Part shown: in pieces, positions 52,101 to 63,408 of the stretch | How positions within the stretch are numbered: the stretch's first letter is position 1 | How the letters are laid out: each line of letters opens with the position of its first letter | Position numbers and translations under genes: made by a program | Notes under the pieces: model-generated | Told to the model about the DNA's origin: nothing | The model's database searches: none | Seen by the model: the letters and a program-made list of their open reading frames with translations, nothing else | Assembly (NCBI GenBank): GCA_012932295.1 | Contig: JAAONU010000009.1 | Coordinates: forward strand, 7,853,535-7,917,534 | Direction of reading: 5' to 3' | DNA from: Cyclina sinensis | Taxonomy: Eukaryota; Mollusca; Bivalvia; Venerida; Veneridae | Length of the DNA: 64,000 nucleotides

Positions 52101-55100
52101 CTGTTTTGACCTAGCTTTATTCTTATTACAAGCACTGTGTAAGAGAATTTGACATTTAATTTTTTTTTACTTACAACAGGAGCCATTAGAGCTCCGGCAT
52201 CATCAAGCTCTAATCTCCCTTGCTGACGGAGCTCATTCAACTGTTCCGGGGGATAAACAGAAAAACCTCGCTCCACATGGGTACGGAAATTATCCAGGTG
52301 CTTGCTCTGCAGAACGGCTGGTTTGACAAGTTCTGAGTGACAGGTGCCGAGTAAATCAAGAAACAGTGGCCCCTAAAATAAAGGATTAGTCTAAATTGTA
52401 AGTACAGACTTAGCCAAAATAAAGATGAAACCTTTTTAACATTTTCCTTTTGACTGTGACTTTAAAAAGCTGCCAGTCAAAACTGACTTTGCTTGTTTTA
52501 GACGTGATTAGAACTTATACTGAGCATGAAAACAAACACCAGTAGTCAAAATATAGAAGCTGTATAAACCTGCATGCATCTGACCAAAAATATGCCAGAA
52601 ATATTCCAAACAAACGTCAACTGAAACATCATATTGTATAATGTATTTAGTCTCAATCTTTCAGCATTTATCTTGTGAATATTTTGTCTTTTTCATATAC
52701 TATGCATGTTAATACTGAATGCCTGTAGAGTCAAACCTCATACCTCAAAGCTCTGTATCATTCATCAGTGATATATTAGTTGATCAAAGTTTTACCTTAT
52801 GATAATGACAACAATTAAACTCTCGTGGTGCTGATAAAAAAAGTTTTAAACACAAAAAACTTTGTTAGTGGTAACAAAGGTCACCAGACCCAGCCAACTG
52901 AAACAGAAATGTGCCTTCATACCTGGTTGTGTATCACACATGCCACCCTCCTGTGATAGTTTATAGGGTGCTGTGGTATAAATTTAAGAATAATAGTTTT
53001 CTTTTCATTGGCTTTCAGTGTCCCAGCTGTCTGTTCGAACTTGAACACACTTTCAGCACAGTCAATCATGAACTGGAAAAAAAATGTAAACTCAATTTAT
53101 AAACACATTTTGGTACATTTCCTCAGGGTGAAAAAGTTATGCCTTAGAATGAATCAGTGCCTGTGTTGATAGTTATAACAGTCATATGTCAGTCCTATAG
53201 CTAAGTAGATACTTCACTACAAAAATAAATAATTTTTTTTTATCAAGCTTTATATTTTTACAACAACGAACCTGATTATTTGTTTCTTCATCAGTACAGA
53301 AATCAATACTAATTAACTGACTTTGATCTTTGCACACATTTTCCGCAAATCGTTAAACATCATAGAGTGCTGGTATGTCAAAAATTCAGATCCTTGTTAC
53401 AGACTTACATAAGTTTTAATGTATGAATAAAAAATAGCAGAAACAGATTTGAATCCTCCACATAGGATATATGGGTGGGATATATGTTAAACTGGAATGG
53501 CCCAAAACATTTGGACATGTTGCAGTTAAACAATTAACCTTTGTTTTCTATTAAAAGATAAAAACATGATCAAACATTCTGAAAAATAAAAGACTTCCCA
53601 ACAAGACATGTCATACCTGGTATTCAGCATCAATATCAGAGTTGTTGATAAGGTCTATCGTTCTAGTAGCTGCCTCACCGACATCTATCTGTAAGAAGTT
53701 TATAACTCTAGCACCTAGCTGAACCTCTGGACCTGTTATAATAAACATTACGCCCATAACAGCAGTTTTAAATGTTTTATAAAAATATGTTTATAATACC
53801 AAAAGCTATTTTCCAAACCAGCATTTCATGGTGTCTTTGTTCTTATTGCTTTTACTTCATGTAATATGGTTCACACAGGTAAACTGAACCAAACTAATAC
53901 AACTTGTATTTCTTGCTATTGGTGAACAACTGATCTATCTATTCGCCGGTACCTGTTTGCCCATATGACCAAGATTAGTTATTTTATGTTGTGGCAGTTA
54001 GTGCAAGATACAGAAAAGCATCCCATTCCAGAGAAACCCCTGGTTCTTTTGCATACTCAGTGTATAGCACTGTTACATGGGACCTCAGTTTAACATCTCA
54101 TCCCAAAGACTATTAGTAATGTTAGTGGAGGAGTGGGGGATCAAACTTGGGACCCCTGGTTTACCAGTCCAGCATATTACCACTGGACCACATCTACTCC
54201 TGTGAACAACTGACTGTGTTGCCTGTACTTGTATGAAAATAATAGACAAAAATACACTGGATAATCTGGACAGCCATTATTTAAGGCAGACTTTCTCCAG
54301 TATTTCATTAATAATATCTATAGATATATCATAAATCACCTACCTTTAGAAGACCCCACACATTTGATAACACTTTTGCTGACCTTTCCTATAGCAATCA
54401 CATTGAAATAATCTACACTTGTCACATCTACCATGTTTGGACTATATGTGATCTAAATGGAAATAACATTTTATAAATTAATTTTATTGTAAGTTGTGAC
54501 TTCATCCATCAGTCTCTTTGTTTAAGTTCTGGTAAGATCTCTTTAAGGGCTTTTTGTATAACCTATACTTTACATTGCCTGATTCTAATATCAAAATTTC
54601 TTTATTTACATAAACAACTATAAAGAAATCCCACTTCTTTAGGCAAACAAATTTTTTTTTGAAAACAAAGCAATGCCGTATTTCTAAAGTAAAACTGTAA
54701 AGTGCTATTTGACTGTTTTCCATGCTTGTTACAAACCACAACAAACTATAAGCATACTCTATTCAGACAGAAAGACATAAACTTACCGGAATTTTCACAG
54801 AAGCCATGGGTGGCACTACTCCTTGCATTTTTGGACATGTGAACACTGTATCAATACGACTCAAGGCTGATGGATGCTCTACTTTGTATGGGGCTCGGAC
54901 CTGAAAATAAATAGCACAACTTTCTAATGCTCACACAACACTATTTTTCTGGTTCAGAAATACTACCAACAAAATGATTACTACTACCTTGAAACAAAAC
55001 TCTTACCCCCCACCCACCTCCCAACATACAACCTACAAAAGAAGCATTCATTACAAAGAACTCTGACACCTTAGAAAAGAAAAAGTTTTAAAGCAGTGTT

Positions 55101-58100
55101 GAGGAAAAAAAGGTGTCTGCTTTACTTAAAAGTGAAGAAATCTAAAAGTCATACAATCCAGAAACAGGATAATTAGAATCGTTAAGGTAAAGATTTCTTT
55201 AAATAAGGTTTATTTACCGAGAAAATGGTCCATTTCAGTCTTCAGGCATGCGTCTGGAAACTTTCGCTTATAAATATAACTATTCTGATTACATTAGACT
55301 ACTTTAATTATTACAATCTAAATTTCATGACAAAAATATTCTTACAGGTGACAGATTGTAAAGCTCCACCATCTTCTGTAGAGATGTTCCGACTGCAGTA
55401 GGACCAAACTGTATCACAGCCTCTAGGTTATCCTTGTTCAGTGTACTGGATGGTTTTCCGGCTGATGACACAATGATATGTGGATATTTTCCTGTGAAAT
55501 AGTAAAATGTACATTTCTACATGTGTATATGAGTCATCATAATTATAAACTGTATAAAAAGTTATGTATCATACTTATCACACTGTTATAAGCAAAGTCA
55601 AAATATAAACATTTTACTCTTTGAGTATGCTTTAGTTTGATCTCTTAACATTTCTTTGAAACCACAATTGCTCTGACAAACAATAAAAAAACAAACAATT
55701 TTCAAACTTCAGTGAGACAGTTTGTTTTGTATTCATACCTTGAAAGCCAAATGCTTCCACTTACATATTACATATAAAAATATTGTGAGCTGAAGATAAT
55801 CTGTAAAATGTTAGTTTTGTATCAGGATATTTAACTTAGATATTGTTTAACTCAGTTTCCTCAGTGCAAAGTCAACAGCTACAAACTTATATACAATATA
55901 CATACCAATACCAATCAGGGTGGTGTTCTTTGATAATTCCCCTTCCTGGCCATATCTGCACACAGCCAAGGCCTCGTATACTGTGGCAGACTACAAAAAA
56001 AAATTATTATTTATATTTATCACCATAGTACTTTACTAAGGCTAACAATTAAATCCAAGATCTATGATATAGCAATTACAAAGCTACAACAGATCAATGG
56101 CAGAAAGGAAAAGTTAAGTTCTGAATGATGAAAATAGAGCTCCACACATGACAGAACAATCAACCTTCTTAAAATACTTGACTTAGTACAATGGTACCAT
56201 AACATGTATATTTCAAGGAGTATCATCTCCATATCATATATAAGAAAGACAATTTATTGTAGCAAAGCTGTTTTAAAAAAAAAAAAAAAATTGCCAATTC
56301 TGTAAAACAAACTGTACTCCAGGATGAAGCTATGGTATATCTTATGAACTTTACTGTGAAATGGAATGTCTGCCTCTTTAATGAGGTGACTGCTTATCAA
56401 AGGTCTGGCGGTAAATATTCAGTAAATGATGACCTGATTATGTCTACCAAGTAAGTTAAAACCACTAAATAACTTACATTTGGTTTGAATGTTGCCTTGA
56501 ATGTTTTCACTTCACTAGGTCTCAGTTTTGTCACCTCTGGCTGAATGGTAAATGGCTGGCCCACCTGCCACTCAAGTTCTGTTTCCAAATCACTAAAACA
56601 TACAATACATTGTAATAGCATAAAACTATTTTTGAAGAAACATTACTTCATATACCAGAACCATTTTATAACCCAGATGTGTCTTATTGCAGAATACCAT
56701 TTTATATAAAAAAAAAAAAAAAAAAAATTGTATGCAAATTCCAGCTGAAAGCTTAAAACTCATTTTTTAACAACTGTACACTTTTCCATGTAAAAAACTG
56801 ATTAAGTATTTAAATTAATCTGAACAAATTAGATTTTAGGTCATTATATGTTATTTGTGAATATTTTATATCTCTAAACTCGTATTCGTTCTTCAGAAAA
56901 TGTAGTTTTGTTTATTTGGAAATGTTAAGATCAGATCTTGACTATTTCTACTTGTGAATGGTCAGTTTAAGACCAGAGTAATATGTAAAGGTGTTCATGT
57001 ATTGTTGGTGCATCTTCTCTTTGTATGATTATTTTTGGCTGACATGTCTGTATATGTGTATAAGGATATATGGATGATAAAGTTTCTTTAACTTCTAAAT
57101 CAATAAACTTCCTGTTCTGTTCTGTCTTACACTTGAAGGTGAAATTACTGAAGCCTGTACTGTTACATCAATCATGCCACTATTTGGCTTGAGACAGATC
57201 TTACCCAGAGTTCCTCACATCAAAGCTTGCTTCAATATAATCTTTGGCAGCACACATGTTGAAATTAAGTGTCTGAGGAACTTCAATGTCATACTTGGGC
57301 AGTACTGCTTTGATTGGAACCTCAAAAGTTCCCTCCTGAAATAACAAATTTACTACCTCCAAAACAACGAAAACTGGAATAGTAAAATCATAATTTAAAT
57401 GAGAAGGAACAGCAAAATAAGGATGTCATAAATATCTACAATATAAAATAAATATTTTTTTCTTCACAGAGATATCATTATGACAAAATTTTCTTCTCAA
57501 TATCTCACGCTTATATGCTTCAAAAACTAATGACTAATGTTTAAAGCAAAATGTAAAATTCTCAATTGCATATACCCTCAAACATATGTCATTAAAACTA
57601 AAAGCTTATGGAAAATTACACAGAAGTTATTGAAATGCAATACAGACTTTGATCCTTTTGAACCATAAATTTTTACTTTAAAAATGACAGGTTTTATTTT
57701 CAATATTTCACCCTCAATGCTTTGTAATAATATAATTCATGTTAGACCAAACAGTAAAACATATTGGCAAGTACATATTTTACAAAGTTCTGTATATAAT
57801 ACTCAAACAAATATGCATCAGCCCAAAACCTCCTGTAAATGGTTTTGACAGAAAATATAGTAATACAAAATTAAATTTTACAATTTTTTCAAAAGAAATA
57901 GATGAAGTCTACCTGCAAATTTGAAAGAAAGATGTCAACTCACCTTTGTATGAAATATAAGTTTGTCATCATAGACTGTTTTCTCCAGAGGTCTAAATGT
58001 CACAGGCAAAGAGAAGCTTGTCCCTGCACTCAAGACAATTTGTTTTGGGTAAAGTGTGGTGAAAAACCTTGTGCTTGGAACACTGAAAATGCATGGAATC

Positions 58101-58756
58101 CATACTATCATAAGCAAATAAAGATTACAGGCTGATAATAAATTCTGAATTTTAGCAGCCGTTTTGAAGCAGTTCTAAGAAATATGATGCCCCTTACATT
58201 TAGCTTAAGATTTACCATAAAAATTAAAAAGTGTTATGTAATAATCACTAAAACAAACATTTGCAAGAAGTTGTTCCTTTATTTCTCAAAACAAATCCTG
58301 GATAATACAGGTTTTGATCTTCTTCACATAGAAAAAAAAATCAAGCTTTAATTAAGGATACATAAAGGTAATTCCTTAATGATGAAATTGAATTTTCGCC
58401 ATTGGAATCATTGCATTGGGATTCACTTTTGCAATATACTGCATTAGCTCAGCTTAAAATGTTTTGAACCTATAAAAAAAGAAGACATACTTATATTTGA
58501 TCTTCTGTGTCTTGACCTTCACATTTTTCAGGACCAGATTTTTTGTATATTCTCTGCCTGGCTCCCATCCCTGCCATACAATCTTCTCAGCCACTTCAAT
58601 TCCTAGCTCTTCTGGTTTACACATGGATCTGTCAACTACCTCAATATTCAAACTAGTGGATTTCTCTAGGGACTTCAGTGCTGGTACTTGCTTGATGGTC
58701 TGTCCACCCAGAGAATGGGTGACAGGCTGACTAACTTGCATCATACTTGTGGGCAT
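34121..58756 (-). CDS. CFAP65: Cilia- and flagella-associated protein 65 (CCDC108), complete
   Basis: CFAP65 is an axonemal protein of the central-apparatus C2 projection (FAP65 in Chlamydomonas) and is needed for sperm flagella in mammals. Thirty-nine coding exons give one frame of 5,520 nt, 1,839 residues plus TAA, near the roughly 1,900 residues of vertebrate orthologues. Recognised stretches in family order: [19 protein letters not shown] near the N-terminus, [36 protein letters not shown] (about residue 460), an ASH/MSP-like VDFGNCQ...[11 protein letters not shown] (584-629), [27 protein letters not shown] and [10 protein letters not shown] (1265-1328). Much of the protein is repeated Ig-like ASH/MSP beta-sandwiches. 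Two charged helices likely form coiled coils (about 1469-1500 and 1760-1786), separated by a Ser/Thr/Pro/Lys-rich linker. No stop, frameshift or missing exon was found. Start chosen at MPTSMMQ, the first ATG in frame after the 5' UTR acceptor. Confidence 0.95.
43611..43785 (-). repeat. CFAP65: 85-bp tandem duplication covering a CFAP65 splice acceptor
   Basis: Positions 43611-43695 and 43696-43785 are near-identical in their first 65 bases (two mismatches) and similar after. Each copy contains the acceptor (TTTCTATTTAG) and the first 53 nt of the exon that ends at 43535. Only the copy next to the exon body can give a full product. Confidence 0.9.
45145..45224 (-). mobile_element. tRNA-like SINE head, reverse strand
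   Basis: On the minus strand TGGCTCAGTGG (A box) is followed by AGTTTGAATCC (B box). The intervening arm does not fold as a clean tRNA. Probably a SINE remnant in a CFAP65 intron. Confidence 0.55.
45907..46174. repeat. 134-bp tandem duplication in a CFAP65 intron
   Basis: GACATAAATGCCATACATAG starts at 45907 and again at 46041, and the two 134-bp copies appear identical, implying a recent duplication (or an assembly artefact). It lies in the intron between exons 46491-46352 and 45822-45738. Confidence 0.9.
48378..48560 (-). mobile_element. SINE, partial copy, reverse strand
   Basis: Minus strand shows the family body: GTGCTATACACTGAGCATGG, TCTCTGAAATGTGATGC, TATCTTGCACTAT, a GGTACCAACAATAAATAA tail. 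The tRNA-like head is missing. Inserted in a CFAP65 intron. Confidence 0.7.
53934..54201 (-). mobile_element. Full-length tRNA-derived SINE with target-site duplication
   Basis: Minus-strand head TGTGGTCCAGTGG and B box AGTTTGATCCCC, body GGGATGAGATGTTAAAC, GAACCAGGGG, TATCTTGCACTA, then GGTACCGGCGAATAGATAGA tail. The 268-bp element is flanked by direct repeats GTGAACAACTGA at 53922-53933 and 54202-54213, the mark of LINE-type retrotransposition. Located in a CFAP65 intron. Confidence 0.88.
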
Positions 58757-58769
58757 ATTCTACTCATCC

Positions 58770-60667
58770 CTGAAATATTACAAAAAGTAAACATAATGAT
58801 ATCAAAGCAGTCTCCATCATTAAACAGGTGTTTTTAAAACACTTTTTTTTGTTCTGGGATGTATGTGAAGAAGTACTATCTTGTTTATTTTACAGCACTA
58901 AGAATTTTCTCACCCCTAAATCTGTTATAATAAATTAACTGAAAGCACACATGGTATTGCAGCTTAGGTTTGTTTTACACATTTACCAACATTTTCCAGG
59001 TCAGTCACTCATGTAAGTGAATATGGAGCCTAAGGTGAGGCATTCAGAACACCTCGAGCGACTTCAATAAGCCTTTATACGAAGTTGTGGGAAAAGGCCG
59101 AGTTGTTTTGATTGAAGGTGAGGTATACATTCTTTCTTGAAAAAAGTGTGATACATAAGAATATTCAGTCAAAAAACATTTTAACTGTTTCTGCATTTCT
59201 AACTAGAGTATTAACTGTTAAGACTATTAATTTACTTGTTTTGTCTGGCCTTTCCAATTAATCCTATTGTTTGATATGAGAAATATCCGTTTTGAATAAG
59301 AAAGGGAAACAACTTCCTTGAATTTGGACAACATGACTTTTCCTTTGTGCATAGGGAAGACATGTAAATAACAGCTGGCTAAAATATTAAAGCTGTGTGA
59401 TGAAACATAGCATGCGACTTCACTACAATATAGCAATATGAAATGAGTTACCACTATCCTATAAGAATTTACATCAATAAAAATAGAATCTAACGTATTA
59501 CTACTAGCTAGCTAACAGAAACTACTTTGACATCAGAATACAAATCTGAAAAAAAATTTCTTTGTGAACCACACAGGCATTTAATAAAAACTTTCATTTA
59601 TCCCATAACTTGAAATGTTTGAGAACACATTAAGCAGAAGTCAAGTGAGTTCAGTAAAATATTTTTGAGAATTTACATGTAGACCTAATATCATTTATCC
59701 CAAATTGAGCAGTACCTATATTTACCATGATGACTGGAAGTTAAATAAAAAGACCGTGTGTCCTTGCCCTAAATGAATGATGAAGCATATAATTACAGCA
59801 GCATACCAGTGGAAAAGCATGCCATTCATAGACTATGTTTACCTATTATTTAATTAAAGTGGATGTTGTATAACTAAATAGTGTTAATTGCTCTTCAGCG
59901 TAAACACTCTCTGAATATATAACTGAACAAAATAAATCTAATGAGTGTTTATTACTTCCAGACACTTGATATAATTTTTAAAATAATCCAGTCAATACAT
60001 TTAAAGCATTAATGAAAATATATAATATTAAGTAATTCTGTCTAAATACACATTTTGTTGAATGTATTAAACCAATTAACTTATTCAATGTTTCGTTAAT
60101 GCATTACACTATGTCTCATAAATTGTTAAGCATAATGCCAGTATCTTTATGCACCTGTCTTTATGGACCACTTTAGTTACAAGACGTTGTATGCTACTAT
60201 TATTTTCGAATGTTTCAATAGAGGTGCATAACATCTTGAAAGTGGCATATAAAGACAACTGCATATAAAGACACTAGAGCATGGCATCTGTCAACTGCTT
60301 GTGCAGTACAGTGGTAACACTTTGCCCGGCATTCAAATGAACAAATTTCTTAAAAACTCCAACAAAACTTCCTTATCTTTCATGGACTTACAAAACAACA
60401 ACAAACAGAAAAACTAAGTCTTCATCATGCACATTTCATAAATCTATCCTTGTTTAAATCAAAACATAACATTGATTTAACTCCTGTGCTATAGTTTCAA
60501 GTCAGAGAAGATCTTCATGCGTTTTAATATCTAATTCGACGTTCCTGGACAATATAAACATTTCAGAAAACAGAACCATACTGGACTGACGTATTTGATT
60601 CAAACTGTAAGTATAAGTTGAATTCGGAATTGATAAGAAAAAAATTAAACTGTTGACAACAACAAAC
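58770..60667 (-). other. CFAP65: CFAP65 first intron
   Basis: AT-rich intron in the 5' UTR. No other exon or repeat recognised. Confidence 0.45.
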
Positions 60668-60706
60668 CTGCTAGTATCCGCCATATTTGATAAACAAGAT
60701 GGCGAA
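60668..60706 (-). other. CFAP65: CFAP65 non-coding first exon (5' UTR), upstream limit unknown
   Basis: On the minus strand ACTAGCAG is followed by a donor (GTTTGTTG) at 60667, and the coding exon has an acceptor (ATATTTCAG) ending at 58770. Splicing them gives a 5' UTR. Two GCCAT/ATGGCG motifs (60680-60704) resemble YY1 sites often found at transcription starts. The start site itself cannot be placed from sequence. Confidence 0.5.
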
Positions 60707-60720
60707 GTTGCTAAGGGAAC
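60707..60720. promoter_or_regulatory. CFAP65: X-box-like RFX site in the CFAP65 promoter
   Basis: GTTGCTAAGGGAAC matches the RFX X-box (imperfect palindrome GTNRCC, spacer, RGYAAC) with one weak base in each half. It lies about 40 bp upstream of the 5' UTR donor of a ciliary gene, where RFX sites are expected. Confidence 0.5.
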
Positions 60721-62511
60721 ACTATCGTAATGTCTTATAACTAAGTGGGGACTTATGGGACAATTTCTTTCTACTTTACATGTTTCAGTGAAATCTAATT
60801 GTGGAAAATAATGCCAAACACTCAAATTTGGTTTAAATGTCACACTGGAACGACGATTTCTCTATTTTGACAGGGGAGGTAACTTTCATAGCAACAATGT
60901 GATTCGTAAAAGTAGATAATCTATAAGAAACAGTTTTAGGTATTTGTATACTAAATTATTTTAAATACTAAATTATTTTCCACTGTGCCTAGTTTTCATT
61001 CAATTAAAATTTTATTTATTGAAGAAAATCCAGCCTCAACTCATGTATGTCCTATGGGGTTTTCGTCAGATGTAAGAATAGATCTATATGAAAAAATATT
61101 GTGCGGAAATATCTTGCCTAGAAATGAATTTCAGCAGAGACATAGATTAAAATACGTCTCTGATTTCAGCAGGAAAAATACACATCACAAAACTTATTTT
61201 TTAATGAATATACGAAATGGGGTTATCATCATTTTCGAAGCCAGAATATTGATCAGATTTATTATTCATTAACGTATTTGTAATTATCGGCGGTAAATAC
61301 CAAATAACGTTTCAAAAGTATACATGTGTGAAAATTTTCCAGCTTCTTTGGATAGGATAATTAATGGTTTAGGTGTTCATCTTGCTTAGTTTCATATTAC
61401 CTAGATATGTATCGTGCAAACTTTTTACTAAAGACATGCAGTGGAGCAGTCCATTCATAGTTGACACCAGTACTTAAACAGACCCACCCTTCAAACCACC
61501 TGTGGTTACGCACTGAACTGGTAATCCAGGGTCGCTAGTTTGATCCCCCGCTTCTCCACTAGCATTACTTATTGTCTCTCGGATGAGACCCATGTATCAG
61601 TGCTGTACACACTGAGCATGGAATAGAACCAGGGGTGTCTCTGGAATGGGATGCTTTCTTTATCTTGCACTATCCCCCACAACATAAAATAACTAATCTC
61701 TGCAGGGGATGGGCAACCGGTACCGACGATAAATAAATCAGTGACATACATTCACACAACCAACCATAAAGTTACTCACGTGAAATGTGATATTTCACGG
61801 ACTTTTTTCGTAGATATAAGCGGGCCAATATTACCGCAGACGGCATTAACCCTGTCTTTTACTTCAAATAAATAACAATTCGTTACGTAACCGTTTCATA
61901 ATGCTGATAATAGACTATATGATACTTTAATGCACTAGAGGTCTTAGACTCGATATATCCTACGTCCTTATCATAAAACTTCAGTATGCATTCGTGTACT
62001 AAGGTCCATTTTATATTCTAAAAATAGCGACCTTATCTTCAGATTTGTCCATTCCTATTTGAGATTTTGACCAAAGCCGAGGTATGCCCTTGTGCTTATA
62101 ATATTTTTGTTGTTTTGATTTTTTTTCATTTAATTTCAAGTTTTAAATACTATTCTCAGTTATTTGATTGGTCATATCACAGATCGTAGATTTTTTTGGG
62201 CAATGTTTAAGGATTGTATATAGCATTTAATGAATAGTAATGAATAATTAAACAAGGCCAAACATACCTTTGTAAAGACTATTTTTTCACTTGAACCCAT
62301 GATTTTAAAATCCCTTTCAAGCTCCATTTGGATCGGTGCTCACATGAAAATGCTGATTTTCAGCAGTAAGGTTTTCTGTATATCAAAATAAATTTGAATT
62401 TTAAAAAGACTAACATGCCGATATTATGAATCAATAATAATAATAATAATGAAAAAATCAAGGGCTTCAGAATTTCATGTGGCCTAATTCTGCACGTTAC
62501 CTTTATTTCAG
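60721..62511. other. Intergenic DNA between CFAP65 promoter and TSP1 gene
   Basis: Contains the SINE at 61495 and a short palindrome at 61779-61799 (CGTGAAAT, 5-bp loop, ATTTCACG) overlapping an E-box CACGTG. A 95-residue ORF at 60985-61272 has no recognisable character. The 5' UTR and promoter of the downstream gene probably lie here. Confidence 0.45.
61495..61745 (+). mobile_element. tRNA-derived SINE, forward copy
   Basis: B box AGTTTGATCCC at 61537-61547, then CTCGGATGAGACC, GAACCAGGGGTGTCTCTGGA, TATCTTGCACTAT and a GGTACCGACGATAAATAAAT tail. Same family as the 53934-54201 copy. The A box is poor and no target duplication is evident. Confidence 0.8.
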
Positions 62512-62516
62512 GCACA

Positions 62517-63408
62517 ATGGCTGGACACTGTATTATTGCAGTGTTTTGTATAATAATCTTTATATACACTGCAGGTATGAATGAATTTATTCCTCATAAA
62601 AGGAATTTTACATTTTAGATTTATACAAGGCGTTTAAACACTGGCTTCACCATTTATTGTGTTGGCAATAACTCATTCAGTATGGTACCAATGACATTAA
62701 CTGCCTTTAAAATCATTTCAGCTTAATTGTTTGACTGCATTTTAGGGAAGTTCCTTAAAAAGGAAAGGTTTTTTTTTGCAGGCTTCAAAAATGTATTCAA
62801 AATCCAAAAATCTTAGTGATCAGGGACTTAAATGAGATTTCTGTGAAAATTTGTATGTCCACCATTTTGAAACCTTTATGTTAAGAATGACGTTTTCGTA
62901 TGTATAAAAGTAACAACTAAAACCATTTATGAAGTGAACAATTCAAACTGACCGTTCTATTAGCCTTAAATATTTCTTTAACCCGTGAACCTTTGCCATA
63001 GATGAAAACCCGAGGTCACTTTCACAAAGAGCGAAAGACACCGAGTTTGGTTGTTTTATAGCAATGGAACGGTATGCTCAGTTTTTATGTATTCACATGT
63101 AAATATGTAAATCTAATAGCTAAAGGGTACATCTCTTTAATATCAAAGTTCTATTTTCACTATCCCAGACGCTGTTCACAACTGGGATCAGTGGAATAGT
63201 TGGAGCACTTGCAATGCCACGTGTGATGGAGTACAGACTAGATACAGAAAATGCATGAAACATGCACCAAATGAAACGATTTCACAAGGCACAGCTGTTC
63301 TTACTAGACATTGCGAAGAAGAGCGCTACCTCGTTTTAAATAGCCATGAGTCCACATTTCAAGGAAAGAAGGAAATTCAAGTTAAACAATGTTCTCCTGA
63401 ATGCTCAG
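62517..63408 (+). CDS. Secreted or membrane protein with thrombospondin type 1 repeat, N-terminal part
   Basis: Exon 1 (62512-62574, ATG at 62517) follows a good TTTCAG acceptor and encodes a classic signal peptide, MAGHCIIAVFCIIIFIYTA. Its GTATGA donor is in phase 1. Exon 2 (63169-63408, 240 nt, phase 1-1) encodes a TSP1 repeat starting WDQWNSWSTCNATCDGVQTR and ending near KQCSPECS. It has the WxxWxxW ladder, six cysteines and two N-glycosylation sequons (NAT, NET). The segment between the second and third cysteine pairs is longer than usual. The donor at 63409 (GTATGT) shows that the gene continues past 64000. TSP1 modules bind matrix or receptors; the specific role cannot be named. Confidence 0.8.

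Larger units (their letters stand above)
34121..58769 (-). other. CFAP65: CFAP65 exon coordinates
   Basis: Exons in transcript order: 58769-58491 (coding from 58756), 58082-57944, 57335-57205, 56592-56478, 55990-55906, 55491-55346, 54900-54787, 54452-54344, 53732-53617, 53072-52923, 52372-52175, 51774-51688, 50563-50471, 49994-49859, 49485-49400, 48808-48682, 47857-47689, 47309-47171, 46491-46352, 45822-45738, 44990-44832, 44295-44130, 43663-43535, 43042-42889, 42467-42270, 41970-41886, 41499-41341, 40961-40851, 40474-40283, 39733-39575, 39211-39068, 38709-38593, 38198-38058, 37805-37725, 37348-37146, 36961-36827, 36443-36167, 35530-35415, 34283-34121. All introns read GT-AG on the minus strand and phases match throughout. 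Introns are otherwise plain AT-rich DNA apart from repeats listed separately. Confidence 0.88.

Noticed and set aside
57902..58135. 77-residue + strand ORF with cysteines
   Set aside because: It is the antisense shadow of a CFAP65 exon (57944-58082).
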